A stretch of 64,000 nt of DNA from Deltaproteobacteria bacterium (GTDB lineage Bacteria > Desulfobacterota > DSM-4660 > Desulfatiglandales > Desulfatiglandaceae): assembly GCA_021737785.1 (NCBI GenBank), contig JAIPDI010000020.1, positions 1-64,000 on the forward strand. Direction: 5' to 3'. The notes under the pieces were generated by a model. That model saw nothing but the letters and a program-made list of their open reading frames with translations, did no database searches and was not told the DNA's origin. Positions 26,208 to 35,725 of this stretch are shown one piece after another. The position numbers and the translations under genes were made by a program. Position 1 is the stretch's first letter. Each line of letters opens with the position of its first letter.

Positions 26208-26343
26208 CCCGGAATAATACTATCTCTTTTCAGGTGATCTGCAGTCCGTTGGAAATACTGCAACGGACTGCACGACACCAAACTGAAAATCGGGACCGGC
26301 CTTATCTGTTGTAAACACCTGAGAGCGCCGACAGGAATCAGAC

Positions 26344-27219
26344 ATGAGCATTCTCGCTATCATCGTAGATATTGTATTAAACAGCCTCGTCCTGGGCGGC
26401 GTGCTCTTGATTGTCGCCATCGGGCTCAATATCATTTACGGCCTGAGCCGGGTAATGAATCTTGCTCACGGGTCCCTCTATGCATTGGGGGCGTATGCAG
26501 GCTTTACCCTGGTTGCCTCCGGTCTCAACTTCTTTGTGGCGCTCCTCATCGCCCCGGTCCTTATCGCCGCGGTGGGGTTGATCATTGAGCGGATCATTAT
26601 TGCGCCGGTTAGAAAGCGATCCATCGTCTATACCCTGATCCTCACATACGGACTCATGTTTCTCCTGGACGGTCTGATAAAATACTTCTGGGGGAATGAA
26701 CCCCGTTTTATCGAACTCCCCGAGTTTATGAGACAGACGCTTCCCATCGCCGGAACCCACTATCCGGTTTTCAGGCTGGTGACACTCCTGATCACGGCCG
26801 CGGCCATGATCGGATTGATGTTGTTTCTGGGAAAAACAAAACTGGGCATCATCCTCAGGGCGGCCAGCAGTATTCCTGAGATGGTATCGTGTATGGGAAT
26901 CAACATGACCTACGTCCATATGAGCGCCTTTGCATTGGGCTGTATTCTGGCCGGAATTGCCGGAGTCATTTCAGGGCCGCTCTATACCATAGACCCGATC
27001 ATGGGGCACGAAATGCTGATCAGCTCTTTTGTCGTCATTGTGATCGGGGGGCTGGGCAGTTTGAGGGGCGCTGTACTGGCGGCCTTCCTGATCGGACTGG
27101 TTCAGACCTTAGCCGAGTTTTTTGTAACGGATCTGGCCATGGTCATTGTCTATATGATGATGGCCGTTATCCTTGCTTTAATGCCCCGGGGGCTCCTTGG
27201 AGAAGGAAGGTTTGAGTAA
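26344..27219 (+). CDS. livH: ABC permease LivH-type
   Basis: A 291-residue membrane protein with about eight helices. LNIIYGLSRVMNLAHGSLYALGAY is the diagnostic LivH start, and GILAGIAGVISGPLYT plus VIGGLGSLRGAVLAAFLIG the conserved end. It forms the import channel with LivM. The gene follows the binding-protein gene after 136 bp and its stop is two bases before the LivM start. Confidence 0.88.
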   Translation: MSILAIIVDIVLNSLVLGGVLLIVAIGLNIIYGLSRVMNLAHGSLYALGAYAGFTLVASGLNFFVALLIAPVLIAAVGLIIERIIIAPVRKRSIVYTLILTYGLMFLLDGLIKYFWGNEPRFIELPEFMRQTLPIAGTHYPVFRLVTLLITAAAMIGLMLFLGKTKLGIILRAASSIPEMVSCMGINMTYVHMSAFALGCILAGIAGVISGPLYTIDPIMGHEMLISSFVVIVIGGLGSLRGAVLAAFLIGLVQTLAEFFVTDLAMVIVYMMMAVILALMPRGLLGEGRFE

Positions 27220-27220
27220 G

Positions 27221-28219
27221 ATGGATGATCGCACGTCTGAAACGGGCTTAAAGAAGGGAACCGGGCATCCTCTCAGGATCGTGGCCCTTCTCATCATTAT
27301 CGCCTGTCTTGCCCTGTTCCCATTTGTCGTGACCAACCGATTCTATATCAGCCTCGTCAATGAGATGCTGATCTACGGTCTGCTGGCCATGAGTCTCGAC
27401 GTGCTCCTGGGATATACGGGCCTGCTCTCCTTTATGCACAATGCCTACCTGGGGATCGGGGCCTATGTGGTGGGTCTGTTTCTGATCCATATATCGCCGT
27501 CATCCCTTTGGTTGGCTATCCTTGCGGGAGTTGCGGTGACATCGCTCATCGCCCTCCCTGTGGGGTGGGTCCAGGTGCGTACCGGAGGGTTGGCCTTCGC
27601 CCTTTTGACCCTGGCCTTCGGCATGATGTTTTATACCATTGTATGGAAGTGGTACAGTCTCACCGGGGGCGACGATGGTCTGATGGGGGTCCCCCATCCT
27701 GACATTCAGTTGGGGGGCTTTGTCCTGGGCAGTTCCGGAAATCCAACCGCCATGTATCTCTTCAGCCTGTGCATTGTCATCATCTGCCTGCTGCTGACAT
27801 GGCGGATTGTCCATTCCCCATTCGGGGCAGTGCTGGAGGCCATACGGGAAAACGAGGAAAGGGCCTCCTTTGTGGGCATCAATGTTCGCAGATATAAGCT
27901 CTACGGATGGATGTACGCCTGCATGCTGGGCGGTGTCAGCGGGGGGCTTTTCATCCTTTACAGAGGTTATATCGGCCCGACGACCATGAGCGCATTTGCG
28001 GGTGCAGGGGTCCTTATGATGGTCCTGGTCGGAGGGATGGGCTCTCTCTGGGGACCTATTGTCGGGGCGGGCATTTTCATCTTTATACAGGATTACATCA
28101 GCACCATGACCGAGCACTGGGAGCTGTTCGTGGGCCTGGTGGTGATCCTCCTTGTGCTGTTCATGCCGAGAGGCTTCGTCGGCCTGGGTGACTATCTGAC
28201 GCGCTTCAGAAAGGAATAA
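27221..28219 (+). CDS. livM: ABC permease LivM-type
   Basis: A 332-residue membrane protein, the second channel subunit. It shows MSLDVLLGYTGLLSFMHNAYLGIGAY, RENEERASFVGINVRRYKL (the ATPase-contact loop) and GGMGSLWGPIVGAGIF. About nine hydrophobic helices are seen. I start at the ATG at 27221, adjacent to the LivH stop, for tight coupling. Confidence 0.88.
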   Translation: MDDRTSETGLKKGTGHPLRIVALLIIIACLALFPFVVTNRFYISLVNEMLIYGLLAMSLDVLLGYTGLLSFMHNAYLGIGAYVVGLFLIHISPSSLWLAILAGVAVTSLIALPVGWVQVRTGGLAFALLTLAFGMMFYTIVWKWYSLTGGDDGLMGVPHPDIQLGGFVLGSSGNPTAMYLFSLCIVIICLLLTWRIVHSPFGAVLEAIRENEERASFVGINVRRYKLYGWMYACMLGGVSGGLFILYRGYIGPTTMSAFAGAGVLMMVLVGGMGSLWGPIVGAGIFIFIQDYISTMTEHWELFVGLVVILLVLFMPRGFVGLGDYLTRFRKE

Positions 28220-28228
28220 TCAAGACCC

Positions 28229-28972
28229 ATGACCACCATCCTGAGCACAAAGGGCCTTCACAAGCATTTTGGCGGCGTGCTCGCCGTCAACGATGTAGAT
28301 GCTGAATTTAAAGCCAAACGCCTCCGTTCCATCATCGGACCCAACGGGGCCGGAAAAACCACCTTCATTAATGTCATCACAGGCAGACTCCCCGCCAGTT
28401 CCGGTGCGGTGCTGTTCGGGGACCGGAACATTACCAACAGGCCTGCCCATCGACTGGTCCGGTTGGGCATTTGTCGCACCTTTCAGATAACGAGTATTTT
28501 TCTTGGATTGACCGTATTTGAAAATGTGCGGATTGCGGCGCAAAGCCGGATAGGCGGGTCATTCAGGATTTTTTCAGCAAGAGAAAGCCTTAAAGCGGTC
28601 AATGACAAGGCTTGGGAAATACTCCATCGCTTGGGACTCGAGAGCAAGGCGACCGTGCCTTCCACCAATCTGGCCCACGGCGATCAGCGCTGCCTGGAAG
28701 TGGCCATGGCGTTGGCCGGCGATCCCAAGATCCTGTTTCTGGACGAACCCACGGCAGGGATGTCGCCTGCGGAGACGGAACATATCGCAGGGCTGATCAA
28801 AGGATTAACCGAAACCATTGCCGTCGTCTTGGTGGAACATGATATGGATGTGGTCATGAGCATTTCAGATGAAATCACCGTCCTGAACCAGGGGAGCATC
28901 ATTGCTGAGGGACCTCCCCGGGCAATCCAGGACAATGATCTGGTCAAGGAGGCGTATCTCGGCCATGCGTAA
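28229..28972 (+). CDS. livG: ABC ATPase LivG-type
   Basis: A 247-residue ATPase with Walker A GPNGAGKTTFINVITG, the LivG landmark TFQITSIFLGLTVFENV, and Walker B ILFLDEPTAGMSP. The signature region reads NLAHGDQRCLEVAMAL in place of LSxGxxRxLEIA, the normal LivG variation. It overlaps LivF by eight bases. Confidence 0.88.
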   Translation: MTTILSTKGLHKHFGGVLAVNDVDAEFKAKRLRSIIGPNGAGKTTFINVITGRLPASSGAVLFGDRNITNRPAHRLVRLGICRTFQITSIFLGLTVFENVRIAAQSRIGGSFRIFSARESLKAVNDKAWEILHRLGLESKATVPSTNLAHGDQRCLEVAMALAGDPKILFLDEPTAGMSPAETEHIAGLIKGLTETIAVVLVEHDMDVVMSISDEITVLNQGSIIAEGPPRAIQDNDLVKEAYLGHA

Positions 28973-29693
28973 TCCGGAAGCAGATAAGATCCTTCAGATC
29001 GAGGATCTCCACGCCTATTACGGAAGAAGTCATATTATTCAAGGGCTTTCCATGGATGTGGAGAGACTTGAGGCGGTCTCGATCCTGGGGAAAAACGGCG
29101 TGGGAAAAACCACCACCCTCCGGTCCATCATGGGCCTGACCCCGCCCCGGAAAGGGACGATCCGAATCAACGGAGAAGATACCACCCGGTTGCCCACCCA
29201 TAAGGTGGTCAGAAAAGGGATCGGTTATGTACCGGCTGAACGACACATCTTTCCCGGAGTGACCGTGGAAGAGAACCTCATATTGGGGGCAAAACCTTCA
29301 GAAGACACCGACGCCTGGAACATGGAGAAGATTTACACCCATTTTCCCGTGTTGAGGGCAAGAAACCGGCAGGACGGATCGACCCTCAGCGGCGGAGAAC
29401 AGCAGATGCTGGCCATCGGCCGGGCATTGATGGGGAATCCGATCATCATGCTCCTGGATGAGCCGTCCCAGGGGCTTGCACCGCTCCTGGTGTTCGAGGT
29501 CATCCAGCCCATACTCCTTTTCTGCATCCAGTCGGGGCTGACCGTCCTGCTGGTGGAACAAAACTACCGGATGGCCCTGAAGGTGGCGTCCCGGCATTAT
29601 CTCATGGGCGTCAAGGGGAAGGTCGGGCAAATTGCCACGTCTGAAGAACTGATGGCCGACAGCGAGATCATCAAGAGACATCTGGCAGTCTGA
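28965..29693 (+). CDS. livF: ABC ATPase LivF-type
   Basis: A 242-residue ATPase with GKNGVGKTTTLRSIMGL, GYVPAERHIFPGVTVEENL, signature LSGGEQQMLAIGRALM and Walker B IMLLDEPSQGLAP, all LivF hallmarks. Its ATG lies inside the end of LivG, so the two are translated together. It completes a five-gene importer directly upstream of methyltransferase operon A. Confidence 0.88.
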   Translation: MRNPEADKILQIEDLHAYYGRSHIIQGLSMDVERLEAVSILGKNGVGKTTTLRSIMGLTPPRKGTIRINGEDTTRLPTHKVVRKGIGYVPAERHIFPGVTVEENLILGAKPSEDTDAWNMEKIYTHFPVLRARNRQDGSTLSGGEQQMLAIGRALMGNPIIMLLDEPSQGLAPLLVFEVIQPILLFCIQSGLTVLLVEQNYRMALKVASRHYLMGVKGKVGQIATSEELMADSEIIKRHLAV

Positions 29694-29937
29694 GAGAACG
29701 CGGAACTCGGAGCTCGGAACGCGGAAGAGGTGAGGGGAAAGGCATTAGGCGCAAGGAGTTGAAAGCTCAAAGCTGAAAGCAAAGGGGGAAGAAGTCACCC
29801 CCATCGCGGGAGAGTGGGTAACCCAACAAGCCCAATAAACTCAATAAACCCGCAACCCGCAACGGGTAACCGGTAATCCCGCTGAAGACGGGATCTTCGA
29901 CCAGCAACCAGAGCCAAAATTTACACGAGGAGACGCG
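29694..29937 (+). promoter_or_regulatory. Leader of methyltransferase operon A, repeat-rich
   Basis: This 244-bp gap holds several short imperfect repeats (GGAACTCGGAGCTCGGAACGCGG; AACCCGCAACCCGCAACGGG) and ends in a good ribosome-binding site (GAGGAG). No consensus sigma-70 or sigma-54 promoter is clear, so operon A may be co-transcribed with the ABC transporter. Confidence 0.4.
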
Positions 29938-30888
29938 ATGATATCCAATTTTTCGACGGCGCAGAAGGTCTGCGAGATCGGCGGCGTCAAGTTCGGCGGC
30001 CAGCCAGGCGAGTATCCCACCGTGGTCTGTTCATCGATCTTTCAGAAAGGCGACAAGGTCTTTGACGGGAAACGGAAAGAGGGATTTGACGAGAAGCGGG
30101 CGGAGGAGCTGCTTCGGACCCAGGACAGGATGTCCATGGAAACCGGGGTTTCCGGGATGGCCGACGTGGTGGCCAATACGGGAAAGGAGTTCGAATCATA
30201 TATCGATTTCGTGACCTCGGTGAGCGATATGCCCTTTTGCATCGATGCGTGGCAGATGAAACCCAAACTGGCGGGTGCGGCCTATTGTGCGGACAAGGGT
30301 CTCCTGGACCGCATGTTCTATAACAGCATCACGGTGTGGGAAGAGGATTTGGAGACGGAGATCCGTGAAATCGCCCGGATCGGGGTCAAGCACGTCCTTC
30401 TGGTTGCCTTTGACATGGCGGACCAGATGCCTTCCGGAAGAATTGCCGGAACCCAGAAGCTTTTGGACGCCATGGAAAAGGTGGGCGCCCGGTTTGAGAG
30501 CATCTTTGTGGACACCTCGGTAATGAACGGGCCTGCCACCGCCTTCTGCGGTATCGCCAACCGGATGATCAAGGAGAAATGGGGGTTCCCCACGGCCAGC
30601 GCCCCGTCCAACGGGTCCTACATGTGGAAACAGGCCCGGGAACTCTGGGGATTCAAGGGGTGGTCGGCTGCGGATGCAGGCCTGGAGTCTCTGGCCGCCT
30701 TCATGTACCATGACATGATATTCTCCGGTCCCATGGCAGGGGCATCCCGGATCTTTCCCGCCGTGGCCATGGCAGATGCCTTTGCCGCCACGGCCGCCTT
30801 TGCGGAAACCAGAAGACTTCCAGGGCTTCAAACCCATCCTCTCAATAAGCTCTTTCCCGATTTTGTCGGGCAGCTCAAGGGGATGTGA
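29938..30888 (+). CDS. MtrH-like methyltransferase II (operon A)
   Basis: A 316-residue TIM-barrel protein of the MtrH/OdmD/MtvA family, which moves a methyl group from a methylated corrinoid protein to tetrahydrofolate or tetrahydromethanopterin. Family traits are the opening IGGVKFGGQPGEYPTVVCSSIF, KGDKVFDGKRKEGFD and SMETGVSGMADVVANT. The copy at 55267 is identical along most of its length by eye. Bacterial O-demethylases use such a protein as methyltransferase II, so it should feed the methyl group into the folate C1 pool. GAGGAG precedes the ATG. Confidence 0.85.
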   Translation: MISNFSTAQKVCEIGGVKFGGQPGEYPTVVCSSIFQKGDKVFDGKRKEGFDEKRAEELLRTQDRMSMETGVSGMADVVANTGKEFESYIDFVTSVSDMPFCIDAWQMKPKLAGAAYCADKGLLDRMFYNSITVWEEDLETEIREIARIGVKHVLLVAFDMADQMPSGRIAGTQKLLDAMEKVGARFESIFVDTSVMNGPATAFCGIANRMIKEKWGFPTASAPSNGSYMWKQARELWGFKGWSAADAGLESLAAFMYHDMIFSGPMAGASRIFPAVAMADAFAATAAFAETRRLPGLQTHPLNKLFPDFVGQLKGM

Positions 30889-30964
30889 TCGGGCTGACAA
30901 CAGATGGACGACACGGGTTGAGAGAAAATTGATTAACTTCCAGACACACAAGGAGTAACCGTTT

Positions 30965-31996
30965 ATGACGACAATGACCCCGAGGGAACGTGTAAAGGCC
31001 TTTTTTAAAAGAGAACCGTTGGATCAGGCGCCCGTTTTCAGCGGTATGGGCACGGTGACGATTCAGGCAATCGACAAGATGGGGATCCGGTTTGCCCAGG
31101 TGCATGGGTCAGCGGAATATTTGGCAGGCTCGGCCATTGCCAGCGCCGAGATGTTCGGATTCGACGGGATCGTCGTTCCCTATGATATGTGTACCGTCCC
31201 CGAGGCCCTGGGAAGGGGGGCCAGTCTGTATGAAAATGCTGAGGGCATTCTTTATCCCACTGTCCCCTCCAAGTGGGCCACGCTGGACGATGTGGACCTC
31301 CCCGGCGATTACCAATCGATTTTTGATAAGGGACGCATGCCGGTGGTGGACGAGGCCATCAGGATCGCCAAGGCCCACGACGGGGGCAAGCTGGCAATCG
31401 GGGGGTGGGTGCTGGGGCCGTTCACCATGGCCGGACAGCTGATTGAGCTGGATGTCCTCCTTAAAGGGCTCCGCAAGGACAAGGATCGGGTGGAGGCCTT
31501 TTTGGCCAGGATGACCGACCTGGTGATTGCCGTGGCGCAGCATTATCAGGGATTGGGCGTGGATTACATGAACATCCGCGAGATGGGATCGGGCACGGAT
31601 CTCATCTCCCCGCGCATGTGGAAGACCCTCATCAAACCGAATCTGGAGAAGGTTTTTTCCGCCCTCGAATCTCCCAAAATCAATCACATCTGCGGCTCCA
31701 CCGACCTGATCATCGAGATGATGAACGACTGCGGTGCGGATGCCGTGAGTGTGGATCAGAAAAACAATGTGGTGGAATCGCGTCAAAAACTGGGTCCCGG
31801 CGCCATGATCCTGGGCAATTTCGATCCCTACGGGACCCTGGTCCAGATGGATGCGGCGGACGTGGCCGGGGTCATCAAGAAATGCGTGGATGACGGTGTG
31901 GATGCGGTCTGGCCGGGTTGCGATATCTGGCCCGATGTCAAGAAGGAAAACGTGGAGGCCTATGTGAAGGCCGTCCGGGAATACGGCAGGAAATAA
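30965..31996 (+). CDS. UroD-family corrinoid methyltransferase I (operon A)
   Basis: A 343-residue (beta/alpha)8 protein of the uroporphyrinogen-decarboxylase/MtaA/MtvB superfamily. Zinc-site residues are in place: H241 and C243 in NHICGSTD and C319 in WPGCDIWP. In this gene order it is best read as the substrate-side O-demethylase, taking a methyl group from a methoxylated compound and giving it to the corrinoid protein encoded next. It is much less like its operon B counterpart than the neighbouring proteins are, which suggests a different substrate. RBS AAGGAG. Confidence 0.8.
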   Translation: MTTMTPRERVKAFFKREPLDQAPVFSGMGTVTIQAIDKMGIRFAQVHGSAEYLAGSAIASAEMFGFDGIVVPYDMCTVPEALGRGASLYENAEGILYPTVPSKWATLDDVDLPGDYQSIFDKGRMPVVDEAIRIAKAHDGGKLAIGGWVLGPFTMAGQLIELDVLLKGLRKDKDRVEAFLARMTDLVIAVAQHYQGLGVDYMNIREMGSGTDLISPRMWKTLIKPNLEKVFSALESPKINHICGSTDLIIEMMNDCGADAVSVDQKNNVVESRQKLGPGAMILGNFDPYGTLVQMDAADVAGVIKKCVDDGVDAVWPGCDIWPDVKKENVEAYVKAVREYGRK

Positions 31997-32320
31997 AGCG
32001 CGAGGGAAAGGCGAGTTGAGGAAGTCAGGAATTGAGGAATTGAGGGATTCAGGGATTCAGGAATTTAGTACCTTATTTTCAATAACCCTGTAACAAAAAA
32101 CAAGAAAATCTGTTTGTATCTCAGTACGCCTTATTCTATAGACTCACACGGAGCCACAAAGAACACAGAGAAAAGGGCATGTTTCCATTTCTTTTAAAAA
32201 AAAATCCTTTGTGTGCTTTGTGTCTCTGTGTGAGTCCCGCCTGGGCGGGATTGGTTGCAGGTATCCGCTTCAGGTCACTTTTAGGTATTCAATTTTTGGC
32301 ACAGCGGAGGGAACGCGATT
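31997..32320. other. Repeat-rich gap inside operon A
   Basis: No gene is seen in these 324 bp. It contains tandem GGAATTGAGG/GGATTCAGG-like units (32027-32068), a CACAAAGAACACAGAG stretch, and the dispersed repeat at 32203-32280. The methyltransferase and corrinoid genes on either side are otherwise normally adjacent, so the gap looks like repeat expansion within the operon. Confidence 0.6.
32203..32280. repeat. Dispersed ~77-bp repeat, copy 2
   Basis: Matches 7711-7787 at about nine of ten positions by eye, in the same orientation, including a CCCGCCTGGGCGGG hairpin. It sits within an operon, 40 bp before the corrinoid-protein gene. Confidence 0.8.
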
Positions 32321-32998
32321 ATGGCAGATGAAAAAGTCAGGGAAGAACTGTTAAAGGAGCTTCACGAAGGCGTGGTGGAGTTTGATGAAGACAGGGTGCA
32401 GGAGGCCGCACAGCGGGTGCTGAATGAAGGGGTGAACGCCTACGATGCGGTGATGAACGGCCTGGCCGCGGGCATGCAGGAGGTGGGCGAGCTCTATGAT
32501 CAGCAGGAGTACTTTGTGCCTGAACTCCTCATGTGCGCCGATGCCCTGTATGTGGGGCTGGACATTCTCAAGCCCCATATCACCCTGGAAGATCTGGGAG
32601 ACAAGCCCAAGGGCCAGGTGGTGATCGGAACGGTCCAGGGGGATGTGCATGACATCGGAAAGAATATCATCAAGATGATGTTCGAGGTGGCCGGGTTTAC
32701 GGTCCACGACCTGGGCCGGGATGTGCCCCTTGAGAAATTCGTGGAGGAGCAGCTCCGCACCGACTCGGAGATCGTTGCCCTGTCGGCCATGATGACCACC
32801 ACCATGATGGGGATGGAAAAGGTCATCAAGATGATCAAGGAAAAGAATCCCAATGTGGCCATCATGCTGGGCGGTGCGCCGGTCACCAGTGATACGGCCG
32901 ACCTGTTCGGGGCCGATGGATACGCGGACAGCGCCGGGAATGCAGTGCAGGAGGCCATCAAGATGATCGGCCGGCTGAGGGAAATGCAGGCAAAGTAA
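32321..32998 (+). CDS. Corrinoid protein (operon A)
   Basis: A 225-residue B12-binding shuttle protein. Residues ~1-90 are the helical cap (methionine-synthase-type B12-binding 1) and ~95-220 the Rossmann domain with GTVQGDVHDIGKN, where His ligates cobalt (DxHxxG), and GGAPVTSDTADLFGADGYA near the end. It carries the methyl group between the UroD-type methyltransferase I and the MtrH-like methyltransferase II. Length and sequence match MtvC/OdmA and the operon B copy at 57352. Confidence 0.9.
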   Translation: MADEKVREELLKELHEGVVEFDEDRVQEAAQRVLNEGVNAYDAVMNGLAAGMQEVGELYDQQEYFVPELLMCADALYVGLDILKPHITLEDLGDKPKGQVVIGTVQGDVHDIGKNIIKMMFEVAGFTVHDLGRDVPLEKFVEEQLRTDSEIVALSAMMTTTMMGMEKVIKMIKEKNPNVAIMLGGAPVTSDTADLFGADGYADSAGNAVQEAIKMIGRLREMQAK

Positions 32999-33078
32999 AT
33001 TGAATAGTGAATAGTGATCATTGAATATTTGCTGTTGAGTTGCACGGAAATCCAACAGGGAGCCGAGGAGTCTGTTAA

Positions 33079-35157
33079 ATGGGCGAAAGCGGTAAGGTGA
33101 AGGTTATTTTCCAGCCGTCGGGGAGACGGGGAGAGGTTGACAAGGGGATCAACATTATCGAGGCGTCGCGGCGTCTCGGGGTGGATATCGAGACCCTGTG
33201 CGGTGAAAAGAGGGTCTGCGGCAAGTGCAAGGTCCGGATCGAAAAGGGGGCATTCGAAAAGTTCGGGGTGGTATCGGATCCCGGTCATGTGAGCGCATGG
33301 CAACAGGAAGAGGCGAAATTCATCACCCCTGAGCAGCGGGAATCGGGCTACCGCCTCGGGTGTGTGGCGGAGATTCAGGACGATATCCTGGTCTTTGTGC
33401 CCGAGGAATCGAGGGCCGGCAAACAGGTGGTGAGCAAGGCGGCCCGGGATATCGACATTAAATGGAATCCTGCGGTCAAACTCCATACGGTGACCATGAC
33501 GCCGCCCACCTTTGAGGATCCCCTGGGGGATTTCGAGCGGATGACCCAGGCCCTGGAAAAAGAATATGGCCTCAAAGATCTCGACATCGACTGGTTCACC
33601 CTGCAGGACCTTCCCAATGCCATCCGTAAAGGCGGATGGACCATCACCGCCGCCGTCTGGATGGACAAAGAGATCATCAAGGTGTGGCCGGGGAGGGTGG
33701 AGGACTATTACGGTCTGGCCATCGATATGGGGACCACCACGGTGGCCGCCTATTTTTGCAATATGAGGACCATGGAGGTGCTGGATACGGTCTCCATGAT
33801 GAACCCCCAGTGCAAGTACGGTGAAGACGTGATGTCGCGGATCACCTACCACATGCAGACCCCGGGCGGCCTGGAAAAAATGAGCGACGACATGATCGAG
33901 GGGCTCAACGAACTGGTGAAGAAGGCCTGCGACGCGACACACCCCCCTAAGACAAAACAGAAGGATGAAAATGGAAAAAGCATACGGGATGAAAACGGGG
34001 AATTCGTGATTGTGGAGAGTCCGGAAAAAGGGAAGCCGTATCCGCGGCTTGAGCCGTCCGACATCGTGGACCTGACCCTGGGCGGGAACACGGCCATGCA
34101 CCACATCCTCCTCAAGCTGGACCCCCAGTATGTGGGACTGGCGCCGTTTCCGCCCGTGATTCACCGGAGCCTGGATATCCGGGCCCGCGACCTCGGGATC
34201 GGAATCAACCGATCGTCCCGGGTGTTCGTCATGCCCAATGAGGCCGGATTCGTGGGGGCGGACAATGTATGTGTACTGGTGTGCGAGAAACCCCACCGGA
34301 GCGAAACCCTTCAGCTCATCATCGACATCGGCACCAACGGCGAACTGGTGTTGGGAAACAAAGACAAGCTCATATCCTCCTCCTGCGCCACAGGGCCGGC
34401 CCTGGAAGGGGCCCAGCTGGCCTTCGGGATGCGGGCCGCGCCCGGGGCCATCGAACGGATCACCATCGATCCGGAGACCCACGAGGTGGACTACAAGGTC
34501 ATCGGCCGCGAGGCGTGGCTCAAATACTCCAAGCCGGAGGAGATGCGGACCAAGGGGATCTGCGGGTCCGGGATCCTGGATGTCTTGGCCGAACTCTACC
34601 GGTCGGGCGTGGTGGAGAAGAGCGGGCGGTTCTCCAAGAATCAGAAATCCAACCGCTTCCGCACAAACCCGGACAACCCGAGACAGAAGGAGTTCGTCAT
34701 CGCCTGGGCCGATGAGACCTCCATCGACAAAGACGTGGTGATCACCCAGAAAGACATCCGTCAGATCCAGCTGGCCAAAGGGGCGCTTTACACCGGGTGC
34801 AAGCTCATGATGCGGCGGATGGGGATCGATAAGGTGGATACCATCAAGATCGCCGGGGCATTCGGCACCCACGTGGCCAGGGAAAAGGCCCTGATCATGG
34901 GTCTGTTCCCGGATTGTGAGATCGAGAAGATCCTCTCTGTGGGAAATGCGGCCGGCGACGGCGCGAGGGTGGTCCTTCTGGACCGAGACATGCGCGAGGA
35001 CGCCAACTGGATTTCCCGTCATGTGGAGTACATCGAGCTGACGGTAGAGCCCGATTTTGAAAAGCAATTCATGGAATCGATGCAGATCCCCCACATGACG
35101 GATCAGTTCCCCCATCTGGAAGGGCTGGTGCCGGAGGAGATCCTTCATCAGAAGTAG
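33079..35157 (+). CDS. Reductive activase of corrinoid proteins ([2Fe-2S] + ASKHA)
   Basis: A 692-residue protein. Residues ~1-95 are a plant-type ferredoxin with LCGEKRVCGKCKVRI plus a later LGCVA cysteine for a [2Fe-2S] cluster. From ~210 on it is an ASKHA-type ATPase (YGLAIDMGTTTVAAYF, LGGNTAMHHILL, IIDIGTNGELVLG, CGSGILDVLAELY, KIAGAFGTH). This is the RACo/AE/DUF4445 architecture that uses ATP to drive an electron onto Co(II) and restore Co(I). A short charged insert lies around residues 295-315. It serves the corrinoid protein encoded 80 bp upstream. Confidence 0.9.
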   Translation: MGESGKVKVIFQPSGRRGEVDKGINIIEASRRLGVDIETLCGEKRVCGKCKVRIEKGAFEKFGVVSDPGHVSAWQQEEAKFITPEQRESGYRLGCVAEIQDDILVFVPEESRAGKQVVSKAARDIDIKWNPAVKLHTVTMTPPTFEDPLGDFERMTQALEKEYGLKDLDIDWFTLQDLPNAIRKGGWTITAAVWMDKEIIKVWPGRVEDYYGLAIDMGTTTVAAYFCNMRTMEVLDTVSMMNPQCKYGEDVMSRITYHMQTPGGLEKMSDDMIEGLNELVKKACDATHPPKTKQKDENGKSIRDENGEFVIVESPEKGKPYPRLEPSDIVDLTLGGNTAMHHILLKLDPQYVGLAPFPPVIHRSLDIRARDLGIGINRSSRVFVMPNEAGFVGADNVCVLVCEKPHRSETLQLIIDIGTNGELVLGNKDKLISSSCATGPALEGAQLAFGMRAAPGAIERITIDPETHEVDYKVIGREAWLKYSKPEEMRTKGICGSGILDVLAELYRSGVVEKSGRFSKNQKSNRFRTNPDNPRQKEFVIAWADETSIDKDVVITQKDIRQIQLAKGALYTGCKLMMRRMGIDKVDTIKIAGAFGTHVAREKALIMGLFPDCEIEKILSVGNAAGDGARVVLLDRDMREDANWISRHVEYIELTVEPDFEKQFMESMQIPHMTDQFPHLEGLVPEEILHQK

Positions 35158-35159
35158 AA

Positions 35160-35300
35160 CTGGATGCTGGATACTGGTTGCTGGATACTGGATACTGGAT
35201 GCTGGATGGTTAGGATGATTGGAATGGTTGGATGATGGGGATGCTGTCTTTTCTGACTTCTGACCTCTGACATCCGAATTCTAACTTCTGACCTCCGGCA
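35160..35300. repeat. Short tandem repeats between activase and small gene
   Basis: Imperfect copies of CTGGATACTGGATGCTGG and then GGATGATTGGAATGGTTGG, followed by TTCTGACTTCTGACCTCTGAC units. These are low-complexity tandem repeats like those elsewhere in the intergenic gaps of this window. The first part of the open frame downstream (before 35335) falls in them, so it is probably not coding. Confidence 0.65.
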
Positions 35301-35334
35301 CCTGATGGTGGATGATTGGATGGTGGGAACACCT

Positions 35335-35691
35335 GTGAGTCGGGAGACTGCGAATGGATCCGGCCGGGGGGACGGACCGGAAACCGTCCAGGTGATCGTG
35401 GATCCCGGTATCTGCGGCTTTGGCTGCACCATAAACGGATGGAAAAAAGGGAAACAGGTAAGCTTCGACATCCGGTCCGAGTGTGGTCAGATCAAAAAAC
35501 TTACCGCAGACTTAAGACCGGTACAGATGAAAGACCTGTTTGTCCCTCTCACCAAGAGCCCGTTCTTCCTGTGTGCAGAGAAATCCAGATGCCATCTGGC
35601 ATGCCCGATTCCCTCGGCTCTGGTCAAGACGGCCGAGGTGGTCCTTGGTCTGGCCCTTCCCAGAGATGCGACGATCCGGTTCTTGACATAA
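35335..35691 (+). CDS. Small Cys-rich protein (DUF6951-like), operon A
   Basis: A ~118-residue protein homologous to the one at 60228-60569. Shared positions include VDPGICGF, the IRSECGQIKKL segment and a C-terminal Cys group (LCAEKSRCHLACPIPSALVKTAE). I start it at GTG 35335; the family core begins only near VQVIVDPG, so the start is uncertain. It is encoded downstream of the reductive activase in both operons, so it likely helps corrinoid activation or metal handling. Its biochemical role is not known to me. Confidence 0.6.
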   Translation: MSRETANGSGRGDGPETVQVIVDPGICGFGCTINGWKKGKQVSFDIRSECGQIKKLTADLRPVQMKDLFVPLTKSPFFLCAEKSRCHLACPIPSALVKTAEVVLGLALPRDATIRFLT

Positions 35692-35725
35692 ACGTGCGTT
35701 AACATTTTTCATGAGGAGGCGAAAA

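Noticed and set aside
32500-35148. 882-codon minus-strand open frame
   Set aside because: It lies antisense to the corrinoid protein and activase genes, both with clear family motifs and ribosome-binding sites. The long antisense frame comes from GC-biased third positions; its translation shows no domain.
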